This document shows positions 26,221 through 35,557 of a stretch of DNA of 64,000 nucleotides, in pieces (position 1 is the first letter of the stretch; every line of letters starts with the position of its first letter). A program made the position numbers and the translations under genes. This DNA is from an uncultured Lachnospiraceae bacterium (GTDB lineage Bacteria; Bacillota; Clostridia; Lachnospirales; Lachnospiraceae): positions 1-64,000 of the forward strand of contig CAJTPS010000001.1 of the NCBI GenBank assembly GCA_910578555.1. The letters are read 5' to 3'. A model generated the notes under the pieces. That model did no database searches. It saw nothing but the letters and a program-made list of their open reading frames with translations, and was not told where the DNA came from.

Positions 26221-27106
26221 CAGCTTTTTCTACACGCTCAGACAGGGTGTGCGAAACCTTTTCAGAAATAAATGGTTTACACTTGCGTCAATCGCGACGA
26301 TCAGCGCATGTCTGTTTCTGTTCGGACTGTTCTACGCGATTGTCATGAACTTCCAGCATATTGTAAAGCATGCACAGGAAGGTGTTGCCGTGTATGTGTT
26401 CTTTGACGACGGACTGGAGGATGTCAGGATACAGCAGATCGGCGAGATGATTACAAGGCGGCCGGAAGTGTCGCGTGTTGACTTTGTGTCCGCGGACGAG
26501 GCCTGGGAGTCCTTTAAGGCGGATTATCTGGGTGGTTATGAAGATGGCTTTACGGAGAATCCTTTGGAGAACTCCGCGCAGTATCAGGTCTACTTAAGTG
26601 ATGTGTCCATGCAGTCCGCGCTGGTGACTTATCTGGAATCACTGGACGGCGTCCGGATGGTTAATCGTTCCGAACTGGTGGCAACTACGCTGACGGGGGT
26701 GAATGCGCTGATTGCTTACGTGTCTGTAGGCATCATAGCGATCCTGTTTGCAGTATCGGTATTCCTGATCAGCAATACGGTCATGATCGGTATCTCTGTC
26801 CGAAAGGAGGAGATCAATATTATGAAGTACATCGGGGCCACGGACTTCTTCGTCAGGTCTCCCTTCGTGATCGAAGGTATGATGATCGGCCTGGTCGGTG
26901 CGGCGATTCCGCTTGGAATCATATACACGCTTTATAATATTGTAATGGAATATATCACGACCAGATTTGAAATGTTATCTTCACTGCTCAGCTTCCTGAA
27001 GGTGGAGGAGATATTTCATTTATTGACACCGGTCTCTCTGGGAATCGGTGTGGGAATCGGTTTTCTGGGAAGTATCATTACGGTTAGAAAACATTTAAGA
27101 GTATAG
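26210..27106 (+). CDS. ftsX: cell division protein FtsX
   Basis: FtsX is the membrane partner of FtsE. The 298 residues show the RQGVRNLFRNKWFT amphipathic start and TM1 (about 22-45). An extracellular loop follows (about 46-165, the region that contacts the peptidoglycan hydrolase), and then three further transmembrane segments. FtsEX does not transport a known solute; it transmits ATP-driven changes to wall hydrolases. A coiled-coil M23 protein encoded next is the expected partner. Confidence 0.95.
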   Translation: MRINSFFYTLRQGVRNLFRNKWFTLASIATISACLFLFGLFYAIVMNFQHIVKHAQEGVAVYVFFDDGLEDVRIQQIGEMITRRPEVSRVDFVSADEAWESFKADYLGGYEDGFTENPLENSAQYQVYLSDVSMQSALVTYLESLDGVRMVNRSELVATTLTGVNALIAYVSVGIIAILFAVSVFLISNTVMIGISVRKEEINIMKYIGATDFFVRSPFVIEGMMIGLVGAAIPLGIIYTLYNIVMEYITTRFEMLSSLLSFLKVEEIFHLLTPVSLGIGVGIGFLGSIITVRKHLRV

Positions 27107-27145
27107 GCTGGATGCCGGGAAACAGGCATTTTCGCAATGATTTGA

Positions 27146-27164
27146 GATTCCGTAAAACGGAATC
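27146..27164 (+). repeat. GATTCCGT hairpin between ftsX and the M23 gene
   Basis: GATTCCGT-AAA-ACGGAATC forms an 8-bp stem. The same TGAGATTCCG...CGGAATC arms recur at 56805-56823, so this is probably one dispersed hairpin family. It may tune expression of the M23 gene. Confidence 0.6.
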
Positions 27165-27184
27165 GTGAAAGTTAAATTACAGGG

Positions 27185-28396
27185 ATGTCTATGAAACATT
27201 GGAAGAAAATACTATGCATGCTCCTTGGTATAGCGATTATGTTCACATATGCCGAACCGGCGCGGGCGGTGACGAACGAGAGCATTCGGGAGAAAGAGGA
27301 CCAGATCAGGAAAGCGAAGGAAGAAGTTTCAAATCTGAAGTCCAATCTGACGGATGTGGAGGCTCTTAAGAAAGAGCTGGAAAAGTCGAAAAACGATCTG
27401 ACCGCTTATGTGACACAGCTGGACGGTGAACTGAGCAGCATACAGGAGAAGATCGAGCAATATAATACACTGATCACGGAAAAAGAGGCGCAGATCGTGG
27501 AGACGACCGAGGAACTGAACGAGGCGGTCAGGCAGCAGGAAGATCAGTACGAGGCCATGAAGAAGCGGATCAGATTCATGTATGAGAAGGGCGACACCTT
27601 CTATCTGGAAATGCTGTTCTCCGCGGCGGGCTTCGCTGATATGATGAATAAGGCAGATTATATTGAAGCGCTGTCGCGGTATGATAGGAACAAGCTGGAA
27701 GAATATGTACAGATCAGGGAAATGGTGGAACTGTACAAGGAAGAACTGGAGACGGAGAAGGTGTATCTGGACGAGGCGAGGGCAGCTGTGAAGGTGGAGG
27801 AAGCCAATATCAGTTCCTTGATCGCGCAAAAAGAGGCGCAGATTACTTCGGTGTCCAGCGACATCTCCGGTAAGGAGGCGGCGATCAAGGAATATCAGGA
27901 AATGATCGCACAGGAGAACGCGGAGATTGCGGCGCTGGAGAAAGCAGTAACCGAGGAGAAGGCAAGGCTGGAAGCGGAAAATGCACAGGCGAGGACCTAC
28001 AACGGCGGCATGTTTGCAAATCCGTGTCCGGGATTTAAGAGAATATCGGACGAATACGGCAACCGTATCCATCCGATTCTCGGTACACAGCAGTTTCATA
28101 ATGGAATAGATATGGCGGCACCCAGCGGCACGGCGATTCTCGCAGCCTATGACGGCGATGTGATTGCAGCTACGTACAGTGGCTCGATGGGCAATTATAT
28201 TATGATAGATCACGGGAGCGGACTGTATACGATCTACATGCATTGCTCCGCGCTGTATGTGTCTAAAGGGCAGTCAGTCACGAAGGGACAGAACATTGCC
28301 GCGGTGGGAAGCACGGGACGTTCCACGGGACCGCATCTGCATTTCAGTGTGCGGCTGAACGGAAGCTATGTCAGCCCCTGGAATTATATTAAATAA
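27185..28396 (+). CDS. PcsB/CwlO-like coiled-coil M23 peptidoglycan hydrolase
   Basis: This secreted protein has up to 403 residues. ATG 27185 and ATG 27191 are both possible; AGGG at 27181 fits the second better. A signal peptide covers residues about 1-28 (ending ARA). A long coiled coil spans about 32-265, with the PcsB-type hinge YEKGDTFYLEMLFSA. The C-terminal M23 metallopeptidase domain has the zinc motifs HNGIDMAAP and HLHFS. In streptococci PcsB and in Bacillus CwlO are activated by FtsEX; the position right after ftsEX supports the same partnership. Confidence 0.92.
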   Translation: MSMKHWKKILCMLLGIAIMFTYAEPARAVTNESIREKEDQIRKAKEEVSNLKSNLTDVEALKKELEKSKNDLTAYVTQLDGELSSIQEKIEQYNTLITEKEAQIVETTEELNEAVRQQEDQYEAMKKRIRFMYEKGDTFYLEMLFSAAGFADMMNKADYIEALSRYDRNKLEEYVQIREMVELYKEELETEKVYLDEARAAVKVEEANISSLIAQKEAQITSVSSDISGKEAAIKEYQEMIAQENAEIAALEKAVTEEKARLEAENAQARTYNGGMFANPCPGFKRISDEYGNRIHPILGTQQFHNGIDMAAPSGTAILAAYDGDVIAATYSGSMGNYIMIDHGSGLYTIYMHCSALYVSKGQSVTKGQNIAAVGSTGRSTGPHLHFSVRLNGSYVSPWNYIK

Positions 28397-28422
28397 GATA
28401 ATGTGATATGGAGAGGATCGAT

Positions 28423-29787
28423 TTGAATCAGAACGGAGACAATAATTACTACAATAACGATTACAGCCGGAGTGGCGTGAATCAGGGCATCAACAACCCG
28501 TATGGGCAGCACCAGGAGCCGGTTTTGTCACAACATCCGTATTCCCCGGCGGGAGGCCGGAACAACAAAAGCGGCGGCATATTCCTGCTGGGTCTGCTGG
28601 CAGGTGTCATGATTGCAGCCCTTGCGGGGGGGACTGTATATGTCGGTACGAGACTGTACCGGTTGTCAGAGGCACGTTCGACGAATGCAGACGGCAGTTC
28701 CGGAGACAATCTGGTGGACGATGATACCATAGAGAAACTGGAAGCTTTAGAGCAGGTGATCGATAAGTATTATTATAAAGACGAAGACATTGACGCGGAG
28801 GAGATGACCGAGGGAATGTACGCCGGACTGGTGGCTTCTCTGGGTGACCCGTACTCGGTATATTATACCGAGGAAGAGTGGCAGCAAATGATGACGGATA
28901 CCGAGGGGATCTATTTCGGGATCGGTGCTTATATGCAACTGGATACCGTTACCGGACTGGCGAGGATCAATGGCGTAATTGCCAATACGCCGGCAGAAGA
29001 AGCGGGACTGCGGGAGAATGATCTGGTTTATCAGGTAGACGGGGAGATGACACAGGGGCTGGATCTGTCCGAGATCGTGTCCAGAATCAAAGGCGAGGAG
29101 GGTACGAGCGTACATCTGACGATTATCAGGGAAGGTGAGACAGACTATCTGGAGTTTGATGTGGAGCGGCGTCAGATCGAATCGCCGACTGTCAACTATG
29201 AGATGTATGATAACGGTGTGGGGTATATTCAGATCACCGAGTTCGATGAAGTGACAACAGATCAGTTTACGGAAGCACTGGCAGTGATCAAAGGCTCCGG
29301 GGCAAAGGGGCTGATTCTTGATCTGCGCAGCAATCCGGGCGGCAGTCTTCCGGTTGTGGTGGATATTGCAAGAGCAATTCTGCCGAAAGGGCTGATCGTG
29401 TACACGGAAGATAAGTACGGCAAGCGGGACGAATATACCTGCGACGGCAGGAAGGAACTGGATATTCCGATGGTGGTGCTCATCAACGGTAATTCCGCAA
29501 GCGCGTCCGAGATTCTCGCAGGAGCGATTCAGGACTATGACAAAGGAACACTGATCGGTACGACTACTTTCGGCAAAGGTATTGTGCAGCGTGTGCTGCC
29601 GCTTACGGACGGAACGGCGCTGAAACTGACGATCAGTTCTTACTATACACCGAAGGGAAATAATATTCACGGTATCGGAATCGAGCCGGATATTGAATGC
29701 GAGTTTGACGGAGAAGCGTACTATGAGAGAGACGTGGATAACCAGCTGGAACGCGCAAAGCAGGAGATCAGTAAGATGATTGACTGA
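28423..29787 (+). CDS. C-terminal processing peptidase (S41, CtpA-like)
   Basis: The protein has about 454 residues from TTG 28423, which has GGAGAGG six bases upstream; ATG 28408 overlaps that site and lacks its own. An Asn/Tyr-rich cytoplasmic tail (1-50) leads to one transmembrane segment (about 53-76). A PDZ domain (about 155-240) and the S41 catalytic domain follow, with Ser in NGNSASASEILAGA and Lys in TTFGKGIVQ. CtpA-like enzymes process secreted or membrane proteins. Adjacency to the wall hydrolase is a conserved Clostridial arrangement. Confidence 0.92.
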   Translation: MNQNGDNNYYNNDYSRSGVNQGINNPYGQHQEPVLSQHPYSPAGGRNNKSGGIFLLGLLAGVMIAALAGGTVYVGTRLYRLSEARSTNADGSSGDNLVDDDTIEKLEALEQVIDKYYYKDEDIDAEEMTEGMYAGLVASLGDPYSVYYTEEEWQQMMTDTEGIYFGIGAYMQLDTVTGLARINGVIANTPAEEAGLRENDLVYQVDGEMTQGLDLSEIVSRIKGEEGTSVHLTIIREGETDYLEFDVERRQIESPTVNYEMYDNGVGYIQITEFDEVTTDQFTEALAVIKGSGAKGLILDLRSNPGGSLPVVVDIARAILPKGLIVYTEDKYGKRDEYTCDGRKELDIPMVVLINGNSASASEILAGAIQDYDKGTLIGTTTFGKGIVQRVLPLTDGTALKLTISSYYTPKGNNIHGIGIEPDIECEFDGEAYYERDVDNQLERAKQEISKMID

Positions 29788-29842
29788 AACGTGTCATAGA
29801 TATTGTGAGACTGCGGGCAGTTTAAGCATAGGGGACAGATAT

Positions 29843-31174
29843 ATGAATATCGTATTGTTATCAGGCGGCTCAGGCAAACGTCTGTGGCCGCTTTCCAATG
29901 ATACCCGATCCAAGCAGTTTATTAAAATTTTTAAGACTGCGGACGGGGAATATGAATCCATGGTGCAGCGCGTGTACCGTCAGATCAAGTCGGTTGACGG
30001 AGAGGCGGCGGTCACCATCGCGACATCGAAGTCACAGGTGTCGGCGATACACAACCAGCTGTGTGAGAATGTCGGTATCAGTGTGGAGCCTTGCAGAAGG
30101 GACACTTTTCCGGCAATTGCTCTTGCGGCGGCATACCTGCATGATGTGAGAGGCATAGCGGAGGAAGAGGCGGTGGTAGTCTGTCCCGTGGACCCCTATG
30201 TGGAGGAAGACTATTTCGCGTCCCTGCGGGCGTTAGCTGAGCGCGCTGCGACCGGAGGAGCCAATCTGGTGCTTATGGGGATCGAACCGACTTACCCGAG
30301 CGCGAAGTATGGATATATTATTCCGGAAAATAAGAACTGTATCAGCAGGGTATCTGTGTTCAAGGAGAAGCCAACAGAAGATAAAGCGCGGGAATATATG
30401 GAGCAGGGTGCGCTCTGGAACGGCGGCGTATTTGCGTTTCGATTGGGATACGTGATGCAGCGGGCCCGTGAACTGATCGGATATGCGGACTATCAGACGC
30501 TCTTCGACAGATATGATTCACTTACGAAGATCAGTTTCGACTATGCGGTAGCAGAACATGAGCAGCATATTGAAGTAATGCGCTTTGCGGGCATGTGGAA
30601 AGATATGGGGACGTGGAATACGCTGACGGAAGCGATGGAGAGCGACCATATCGGCAAGGCAATTCTGAATGACCGGTGTGAAAATGTGCATGTAGTGAAT
30701 GAACTGAATATGCCGGTACTGTGTATGGGACTGCAGAATATGGTGGTGGCGGCGAGCCCGGAAGGCATTCTTGTATCGGATAAGAATCAGTCGAGTTATA
30801 TTAAGCCATATGTGGATGAGATTAATCAGCAGATCATGTTTGCCGAGAAATCATGGGGAAGCTTTCAGGTCATAGATATCGGGGAAGGAAGTATGACCAT
30901 TAAGGTTACCCTGAATCCGGGACATGGCATGAATTACCACAGTCACGCGCTGCGGGATGAAGTGTGGACCATCATTGCCGGACGGGGCAGGACGATTGTG
31001 GACGGCATGGAACGGGAGGTCTGTGCAGGCGATGTAATACGGATGCCCGCAGGTGTGCCCCATACGATTTACGCGGATACGATGCTGCAGGTTGTCGAAG
31101 TGCAGATCGGTTCGGAGATCAGTGTGCACGATAAGAAAAAAATCACGCTGCGGAATGCAGAAAGCGATAAATAA
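29843..31174 (+). CDS. manC: mannose-1-phosphate guanylyltransferase with C-terminal cupin
   Basis: The enzyme makes GDP-mannose from mannose-1-phosphate and GTP. ATG 29843 gives the canonical MNIVLLSGGSGKRLWPLS start and has AGGGG upstream. The 443 residues comprise the nucleotidyltransferase domain and a type II phosphomannose isomerase-like cupin (about 340-430, NYHSH...EVW, MPAGVPHTIYA). It may therefore be bifunctional, as AlgA/ManC proteins are. No other glycan genes are close, so the GDP-mannose sink is not visible here. Confidence 0.9.
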   Translation: MNIVLLSGGSGKRLWPLSNDTRSKQFIKIFKTADGEYESMVQRVYRQIKSVDGEAAVTIATSKSQVSAIHNQLCENVGISVEPCRRDTFPAIALAAAYLHDVRGIAEEEAVVVCPVDPYVEEDYFASLRALAERAATGGANLVLMGIEPTYPSAKYGYIIPENKNCISRVSVFKEKPTEDKAREYMEQGALWNGGVFAFRLGYVMQRARELIGYADYQTLFDRYDSLTKISFDYAVAEHEQHIEVMRFAGMWKDMGTWNTLTEAMESDHIGKAILNDRCENVHVVNELNMPVLCMGLQNMVVAASPEGILVSDKNQSSYIKPYVDEINQQIMFAEKSWGSFQVIDIGEGSMTIKVTLNPGHGMNYHSHALRDEVWTIIAGRGRTIVDGMEREVCAGDVIRMPAGVPHTIYADTMLQVVEVQIGSEISVHDKKKITLRNAESDK

Positions 31175-31183
31175 GGACAAACG

Positions 31184-31834
31184 ATGTGGTCATCAGATGA
31201 ATCGGGAAGGGGAACGGACAATCTGAAAACAGAAGAAGACATTTGTAAAAGCGATAAAGAGCCGGAGTTTATGCCGAACCGTATCTGTTATGATATCATG
31301 AAGATCCTTCCGCCGATCAAACCATACCGTGTGCTGGACATCGGCTGCGGGGAAGGAAAGGATGCCGTATTCTTTGCAAAATGCGGCTATGCGGTGACGG
31401 CATTTGATAGATCCGGGCAAGGGATCGATAAAGCCAGAAGGCTTGCGGAGCATAACAAAGTCGAAGTCGATTTTTTTAAGGCGGATATTTTTGATTATCG
31501 CCCCGATACAGAGTATGACATTATATTCAGCAGCGGCGTGCTCCATTTTCTTCCGGAGATCGACAGGAAAGAGTTCTGTGACAGCTTGAAGTCGCACACT
31601 GCGGATCACGGCATAAATGCCTTGAATGTATTTGTTAAGAAGCCGTTTATCACGCGCGCACCGGAGGCTGCAGGAGATGAGGATAAGATGTACCCGTGGC
31701 TGTCAGGAGAATTATTCGAATATTACCATGACTGGCTGTTTCATATCTGCAGAGAAGAAATATTCGACTGCAGCAGCGGCGGTAGACCGCATAAACACTG
31801 TATGGATACGCTGATTGCGCAGAAGGTAAGGTAG
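31184..31834 (+). CDS. class I SAM-dependent methyltransferase (TehB-like)
   Basis: The 216-residue protein has motif I VLDIGCGEGKDAVFFA, an acidic motif II (VTAFDRS) and a motif near DIIFSSGVLHFLP. The overall pattern resembles TehB-type methyltransferases. The first 30 residues are charged and may not all be translated, since a strong ribosome site is not seen. The substrate is unknown. It opens a short patch that looks less conserved than its surroundings. Confidence 0.8.
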   Translation: MWSSDESGRGTDNLKTEEDICKSDKEPEFMPNRICYDIMKILPPIKPYRVLDIGCGEGKDAVFFAKCGYAVTAFDRSGQGIDKARRLAEHNKVEVDFFKADIFDYRPDTEYDIIFSSGVLHFLPEIDRKEFCDSLKSHTADHGINALNVFVKKPFITRAPEAAGDEDKMYPWLSGELFEYYHDWLFHICREEIFDCSSGGRPHKHCMDTLIAQKVR

Positions 31835-31844
31835 AAGGGATGAC

Positions 31845-32245
31845 TTGGTAGATCAAGAAGAACTGCAATGCCGGGTGTTCCCGGACGAGCCGGCAGTAGA
31901 GTGGGCTGTATTTATTAGAAATAACAGAGACAGAGAATTTAAAGATATTACAAGCCGGGAATGCGATCTGGATTGTAAATATGATGTGGTGGCCGGCCCA
32001 GTAGCAAACGATGCGGTCGGACTTTTGATTCGCCAATTTAGCAGGGGAACGATTAATGCAGAATATATGAAACAGGAGTTTTCCTTTGGCAGACTGACTA
32101 ATCAGTATACATTTCATACGGTAAAAGCGATGGAGAGGTTTTTCCTGTCAGAACGTTTGGCAAGCTGACAGATATTGCGACAGGCCTCTACTTAGAGGGT
32201 TCGTTGTATATTTATGATTTGCTGCTGGAAGAGTCGTCAGTATAA
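31845..32245 (+). pseudogene. decayed DUF3990 cassette
   Basis: The frame from a TTG at 31845 to 32168 (107 residues) resembles the C-terminal half of DUF3990 proteins (DVVAGPVANDAVGLL, LTNQYTFHTVKAMERF). The N-terminal half of the usual domain, of about 160 residues, is missing. The second frame, read from 32168 to TAA 32243-32245, gives a peptide with LYLEGSLYIYDLLLEE. I recall that ending from small proteins encoded beside DUF3990 genes. The most economical reading is a deletion plus frameshift that left two tails. It could still be expressed as a short protein, because AAGGG precedes the TTG. Confidence 0.55.
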
Positions 32246-32277
32246 GGTTAAATAAGTATAAAAGAGAACCGGCAAAG

Positions 32278-32319
32278 CCGTTCCGCGCATACGCTATGCT
32301 GAGCGCACACGCGGAACGG
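32278..32319. terminator. stem-loop between the DUF3990 remnant and the XRE gene
   Basis: CCGTTCCGCG (32278-32287) pairs perfectly with CGCGGAACGG (32310-32319). The loop contains a further small palindrome. No T-run flanks it, but its position between convergent genes suggests termination. Confidence 0.55.
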
Positions 32320-32335
32320 GATTTACATGAGGGAG

Positions 32336-32818
32336 TTAGACTGCCGCATGTTTGTCATAATGCATATTGACGGTTATTGCTATTGCCGTAGCGACGGCAA
32401 AGATAATAAGATATCCCGTTATGCCGGGAAGAGCACTACCAATGGGGGTATTGAATAAGGCAAACCGAAAAATAATAAGCAGTGCAAAAGCCACGAGATA
32501 AATCGCTGTACAGCTTAAGATCTGATATTGTCTGCGTTTTGTCTTCTGCGCTTCAGTGAGAATCACCTGCTGCTGGTTTTCCAGCATTTTCGTGCGAATA
32601 GTCAATTCATCCACATCGCTCTCTTTTAGCAGGTAATCAGTGGTAACGTTAAAAATTTTACTCAGTTCAATCAGCCGTTCTAATTCGGGGATAGCTTCTC
32701 CGGATTCCCACTTTGAGACAGACTGCCGGGAGACACTCAGCTTTTCCGCAAGCTGTTCCTGGGATAGTCCCTGTGCTTTTCTCATCTCATAAATCTTGTT
32801 TGATAGATTCATCTTCAT
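32336..32818 (-). CDS. membrane-anchored XRE-family regulator
   Basis: The 160-residue protein has an N-terminal Cro/CI-type helix-turn-helix (about 5-62, LSQEQLAEKLSVSRQSVSKW). A linker follows, then two transmembrane segments (about 100-118 and 130-150). AGGAGG precedes the ATG on the minus strand. Membrane-tethered XRE regulators are frequent in Clostridia, but their signals are mostly unknown. The gene is divergent from the two-component system, with a 250-base intergenic region. Confidence 0.88.
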   Translation of the reverse strand: MKMNLSNKIYEMRKAQGLSQEQLAEKLSVSRQSVSKWESGEAIPELERLIELSKIFNVTTDYLLKESDVDELTIRTKMLENQQQVILTEAQKTKRRQYQILSCTAIYLVAFALLIIFRFALFNTPIGSALPGITGYLIIFAVATAIAITVNMHYDKHAAV

Positions 32819-33070
32819 TTTTTAATCCTCCTACTACCTTCTGTGCCGCAGTATGCGGACGCATATGTTTCTAAATTACGGGTTAAGTATAACAATCTCA
32901 GTGGTTGCATACTACCAATCTGACATTCAGAACAGTCAACCGGCGGTTGCGTTATGAAACATTTTCATTTTATCATATATGGAATGTGAAGCTTCAATAT
33001 AATTGATGTGGGAAGTGCAGTGTAGTAAAATAAACGCGATAGTTTTCGGCAAGAATAAGGAGGAGCACAA

Positions 33071-33745
33071 ATGATTGTATGCGTAGAAGATGATAATTCT
33101 ATTCGTGATCTGATGATATATACGTTGAACGCCGCAGGGTTTGAGGCGATGGGTGTTACCGACGGAGACGGTCTGTTTGAGGTCTTGCAGGCGGGCAGAC
33201 CGCAGCTGATTATGCTGGATATTATGCTTCCCGGGGAGGACGGCATAGCGATTCTAAAGAGACTCCGGGCTCATGCGGAAACCGCCGAAATACCTGTGAT
33301 TATGGCGTCGGCCAAAGGGACGGAGTACGATAAAGTGATCGGTCTGGACTTGGGCGCGGACGATTATCTGGCCAAGCCGTTCGGTATGATGGAGATGGTG
33401 TCCCGCATCAGGGCGGTGCTGCGGCGTACGGGTGTCAAAGAGAATAAGGGACTTCTGCGTGCCGGCAGTCTGGAGTTGAATCCGGAGACTTATATTGTGC
33501 TTGTAAATGGAGAACGTGTTCAACTGACATTAAAGGAATATAATCTGCTGCATATTTTTATGAAAAATCCCGGGCGTGTATATACCCGCGACCAGCTTCT
33601 GGAAATCGTATGGGGAACAGACTGTGTCGGGGAGACCAGAACCGTGGATGTCCACATCGGTACGCTCAGGACGAAGCTGGGCGTATGCGGGGATTATATC
33701 GAGACAGTGCGGGGCGTCGGGTATCGAATGGAGGAGAAGGAATGA
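33071..33745 (+). CDS. OmpR/PhoB-family response regulator
   Basis: The 224-residue regulator has a receiver domain with phospho-acceptor Asp50 (MLDIMLPGEDG), the conserved switch residues in MASAKG, and Lys in AKPFGM. A C-terminal winged helix (about 128-222) binds DNA (RVYTRDQLLEIVWG, TVDVHIGTLRTKLG). AAGGAGGAGC precedes the start. It overlaps the kinase gene by four bases (ATGA). The layout resembles PhoP/PhoB systems, but the signal cannot be read from sequence. Confidence 0.92.
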   Translation: MIVCVEDDNSIRDLMIYTLNAAGFEAMGVTDGDGLFEVLQAGRPQLIMLDIMLPGEDGIAILKRLRAHAETAEIPVIMASAKGTEYDKVIGLDLGADDYLAKPFGMMEMVSRIRAVLRRTGVKENKGLLRAGSLELNPETYIVLVNGERVQLTLKEYNLLHIFMKNPGRVYTRDQLLEIVWGTDCVGETRTVDVHIGTLRTKLGVCGDYIETVRGVGYRMEEKE

Positions 33746-35406
33746 CAAAACGCATTTTTCGGTCTGTCTGCTTTGTTGCGCTTGTCGTTTTTATTGCGTC
33801 CACAATTTTAGTGGTGGGTGTATTATACGAATACTTTTCGGATGTGCAGCAGTCGCAGCTTAAGATGCAGACCAACCTTGCAGCGCAGGGCGTTACGCAT
33901 GAGGGGGCTGCATATTTTGACGGCCTGCGGGTGATGAACTACCGTATCACATGGATCGATACGGACGGAAGCGTTCTGTATGACAGCATGTCTGACAGCG
34001 GGGAAATCGGGAATCATCTGGACCGGGAGGAGGTGCAGACAGCGCTTGCGAAGGGTTACGGGGAGAGCAGACGCTATTCGGTAACGCTCTTGGAACGGTC
34101 TTTCTACTCTGCGCAGAAACTGGATGACGGTACGGTTCTGCGGCTTTCCATCTCGCAAATGTCTGTTTTGACATTGCTCATGGGAATGGCACAGCCGATC
34201 GGCATTGTATTTGCGATTGCGGTGATTCTTTCCGTCGGTCTGGCGGTTCGGATATCTAAGAGGATCGTGAAGCCGTTGAATGAAATAGATCTGGACAATC
34301 CGCTGTCGAATGAGGGATACGATGAACTGTCTCCGCTCCTTATGCGCATTGACAGTCAGCAGAAACTGCTGAATAGGCAAAAGGAAAAACTGCGTCAGCA
34401 GGAAAATGAACTGAACACGATTATCGGAAGTATGAATGAGGGCATGGTTCTGTTAAACCAAAAGGGGAAAATTATTACGATCAATTCTGTCGCGGGCAGA
34501 CTGCTGGAGGCCGGATCTGACTGCATAGGCGATGACATGCTGTCCCTGTGTCATAATCCCGATCTGCAGGAGATCCTGTCCGGCGTGCTGCGGGGCGAAC
34601 GGGGAGAACGGACAGTTTCATTACAGGGGGACAATTATCAGATCGATGCAAGTCCGATCGTATCCGGCAATCGTCTCGGGGGAGCGGCGCTGTTCTTTTT
34701 TAATGTGACGCAGAAGGAGAAAGCGGAGCAGATGCGCCGCGAATTTACCGCGAATGTTTCTCATGAACTGAAGACACCGCTTCATTCCATTTCCGGTTAT
34801 GCGGAACTTCTAAAGACCGGCATGGTAAAAGAAGAAGACCGGATACCTTTTGCCGGAAAAATATATGATGAAGCCCAGCGCATGGTGCGGCTCGTGGAAG
34901 ATATTATCAGCCTTTCACATCTCGACGAGGGCGCCGGGGATATGCAGTTTGAAAAGACGGATTTGTATGAACTGGCGGGGAAAGCGGTACGAAGTCTGGA
35001 ACCGGAAGCGCAGGAAGCGCAGGTTACGCTGGAGTTGTCGGGCGGGCCGGCCGTTCTTACCGGCATTCCGCAGCTTTTGTACAGTATCATTTATAATCTT
35101 ACAGACAATGCCATTAAATACAACCGTGAAAACGGCAGGGTCACGGTTAATGTAAGAAGTGGAGAAGGGGCGGTAGATTTGTCCGTCCGTGACACGGGAA
35201 TCGGCATCGCACCCGAGCACAGGGATCGTATCTTCGAGCGTTTTTACCGGGTGGACAAGAGCCACTCCAAAGAGGTGGGCGGTACGGGACTCGGTCTTTC
35301 GATCGTGAAGCATGCCGCGAAAATACATGATGCCGTGATAGAGGTTGAGAGCGCAGAGGGGGAGGGAACGGAGATCAGGGTCAGATTTCATGGGTGCAGC
35401 AAATAA
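33742..35406 (+). CDS. PhoR-like sensor histidine kinase
   Basis: The 554-residue kinase starts at ATG 33742 within the stop of the regulator gene; GGAGGAGAAGGA provides the ribosome site. TM1 is about 10-33, an extracellular sensor about 34-135, and TM2 about 145-167. A PAS-like domain (about 225-320) is followed by HisKA with His341 (SHELKTPLHS) and an ATPase domain with N, G1 (DTGIGI) and G2 (GTGLGLSIVK) boxes. It should phosphorylate the partner regulator. Phosphate starvation is the likeliest guess by architecture only. Confidence 0.92.
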   Translation: MTKRIFRSVCFVALVVFIASTILVVGVLYEYFSDVQQSQLKMQTNLAAQGVTHEGAAYFDGLRVMNYRITWIDTDGSVLYDSMSDSGEIGNHLDREEVQTALAKGYGESRRYSVTLLERSFYSAQKLDDGTVLRLSISQMSVLTLLMGMAQPIGIVFAIAVILSVGLAVRISKRIVKPLNEIDLDNPLSNEGYDELSPLLMRIDSQQKLLNRQKEKLRQQENELNTIIGSMNEGMVLLNQKGKIITINSVAGRLLEAGSDCIGDDMLSLCHNPDLQEILSGVLRGERGERTVSLQGDNYQIDASPIVSGNRLGGAALFFFNVTQKEKAEQMRREFTANVSHELKTPLHSISGYAELLKTGMVKEEDRIPFAGKIYDEAQRMVRLVEDIISLSHLDEGAGDMQFEKTDLYELAGKAVRSLEPEAQEAQVTLELSGGPAVLTGIPQLLYSIIYNLTDNAIKYNRENGRVTVNVRSGEGAVDLSVRDTGIGIAPEHRDRIFERFYRVDKSHSKEVGGTGLGLSIVKHAAKIHDAVIEVESAEGEGTEIRVRFHGCSK

Positions 35407-35432
35407 CTGCATATGCTCTGAAAGAAGCAGAA

Positions 35433-35446
35433 AGAACAAATGTTCT
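35433..35446. promoter_or_regulatory. LexA (SOS) box upstream of uvrB
   Basis: AGAACAAATGTTCT is a perfect palindrome containing GAAC-N4-GTTC, the Gram-positive LexA/DinR operator. It lies 8 bases upstream of the -35 element of the uvrB promoter. Confidence 0.85.
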
Positions 35447-35454
35447 AAAATTAC

Positions 35455-35483
35455 TGTACAAAAATAAACCGGTATGCTATAAT
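35455..35483 (+). promoter_or_regulatory. uvrBA promoter
   Basis: TGTACA (35455-35460), a 17-base spacer and a perfect TATAAT (35478-35483) with an upstream TG (extended -10) lie 75 bases before uvrB and next to the LexA box. Confidence 0.8.
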
Positions 35484-35557
35484 CAAAACTGCTTCTGTAC
35501 CAGAACTAAGAACAGCAAACAAGTGTCAGCAGACAGAATCCGGAGAGGTGTTTTCCT

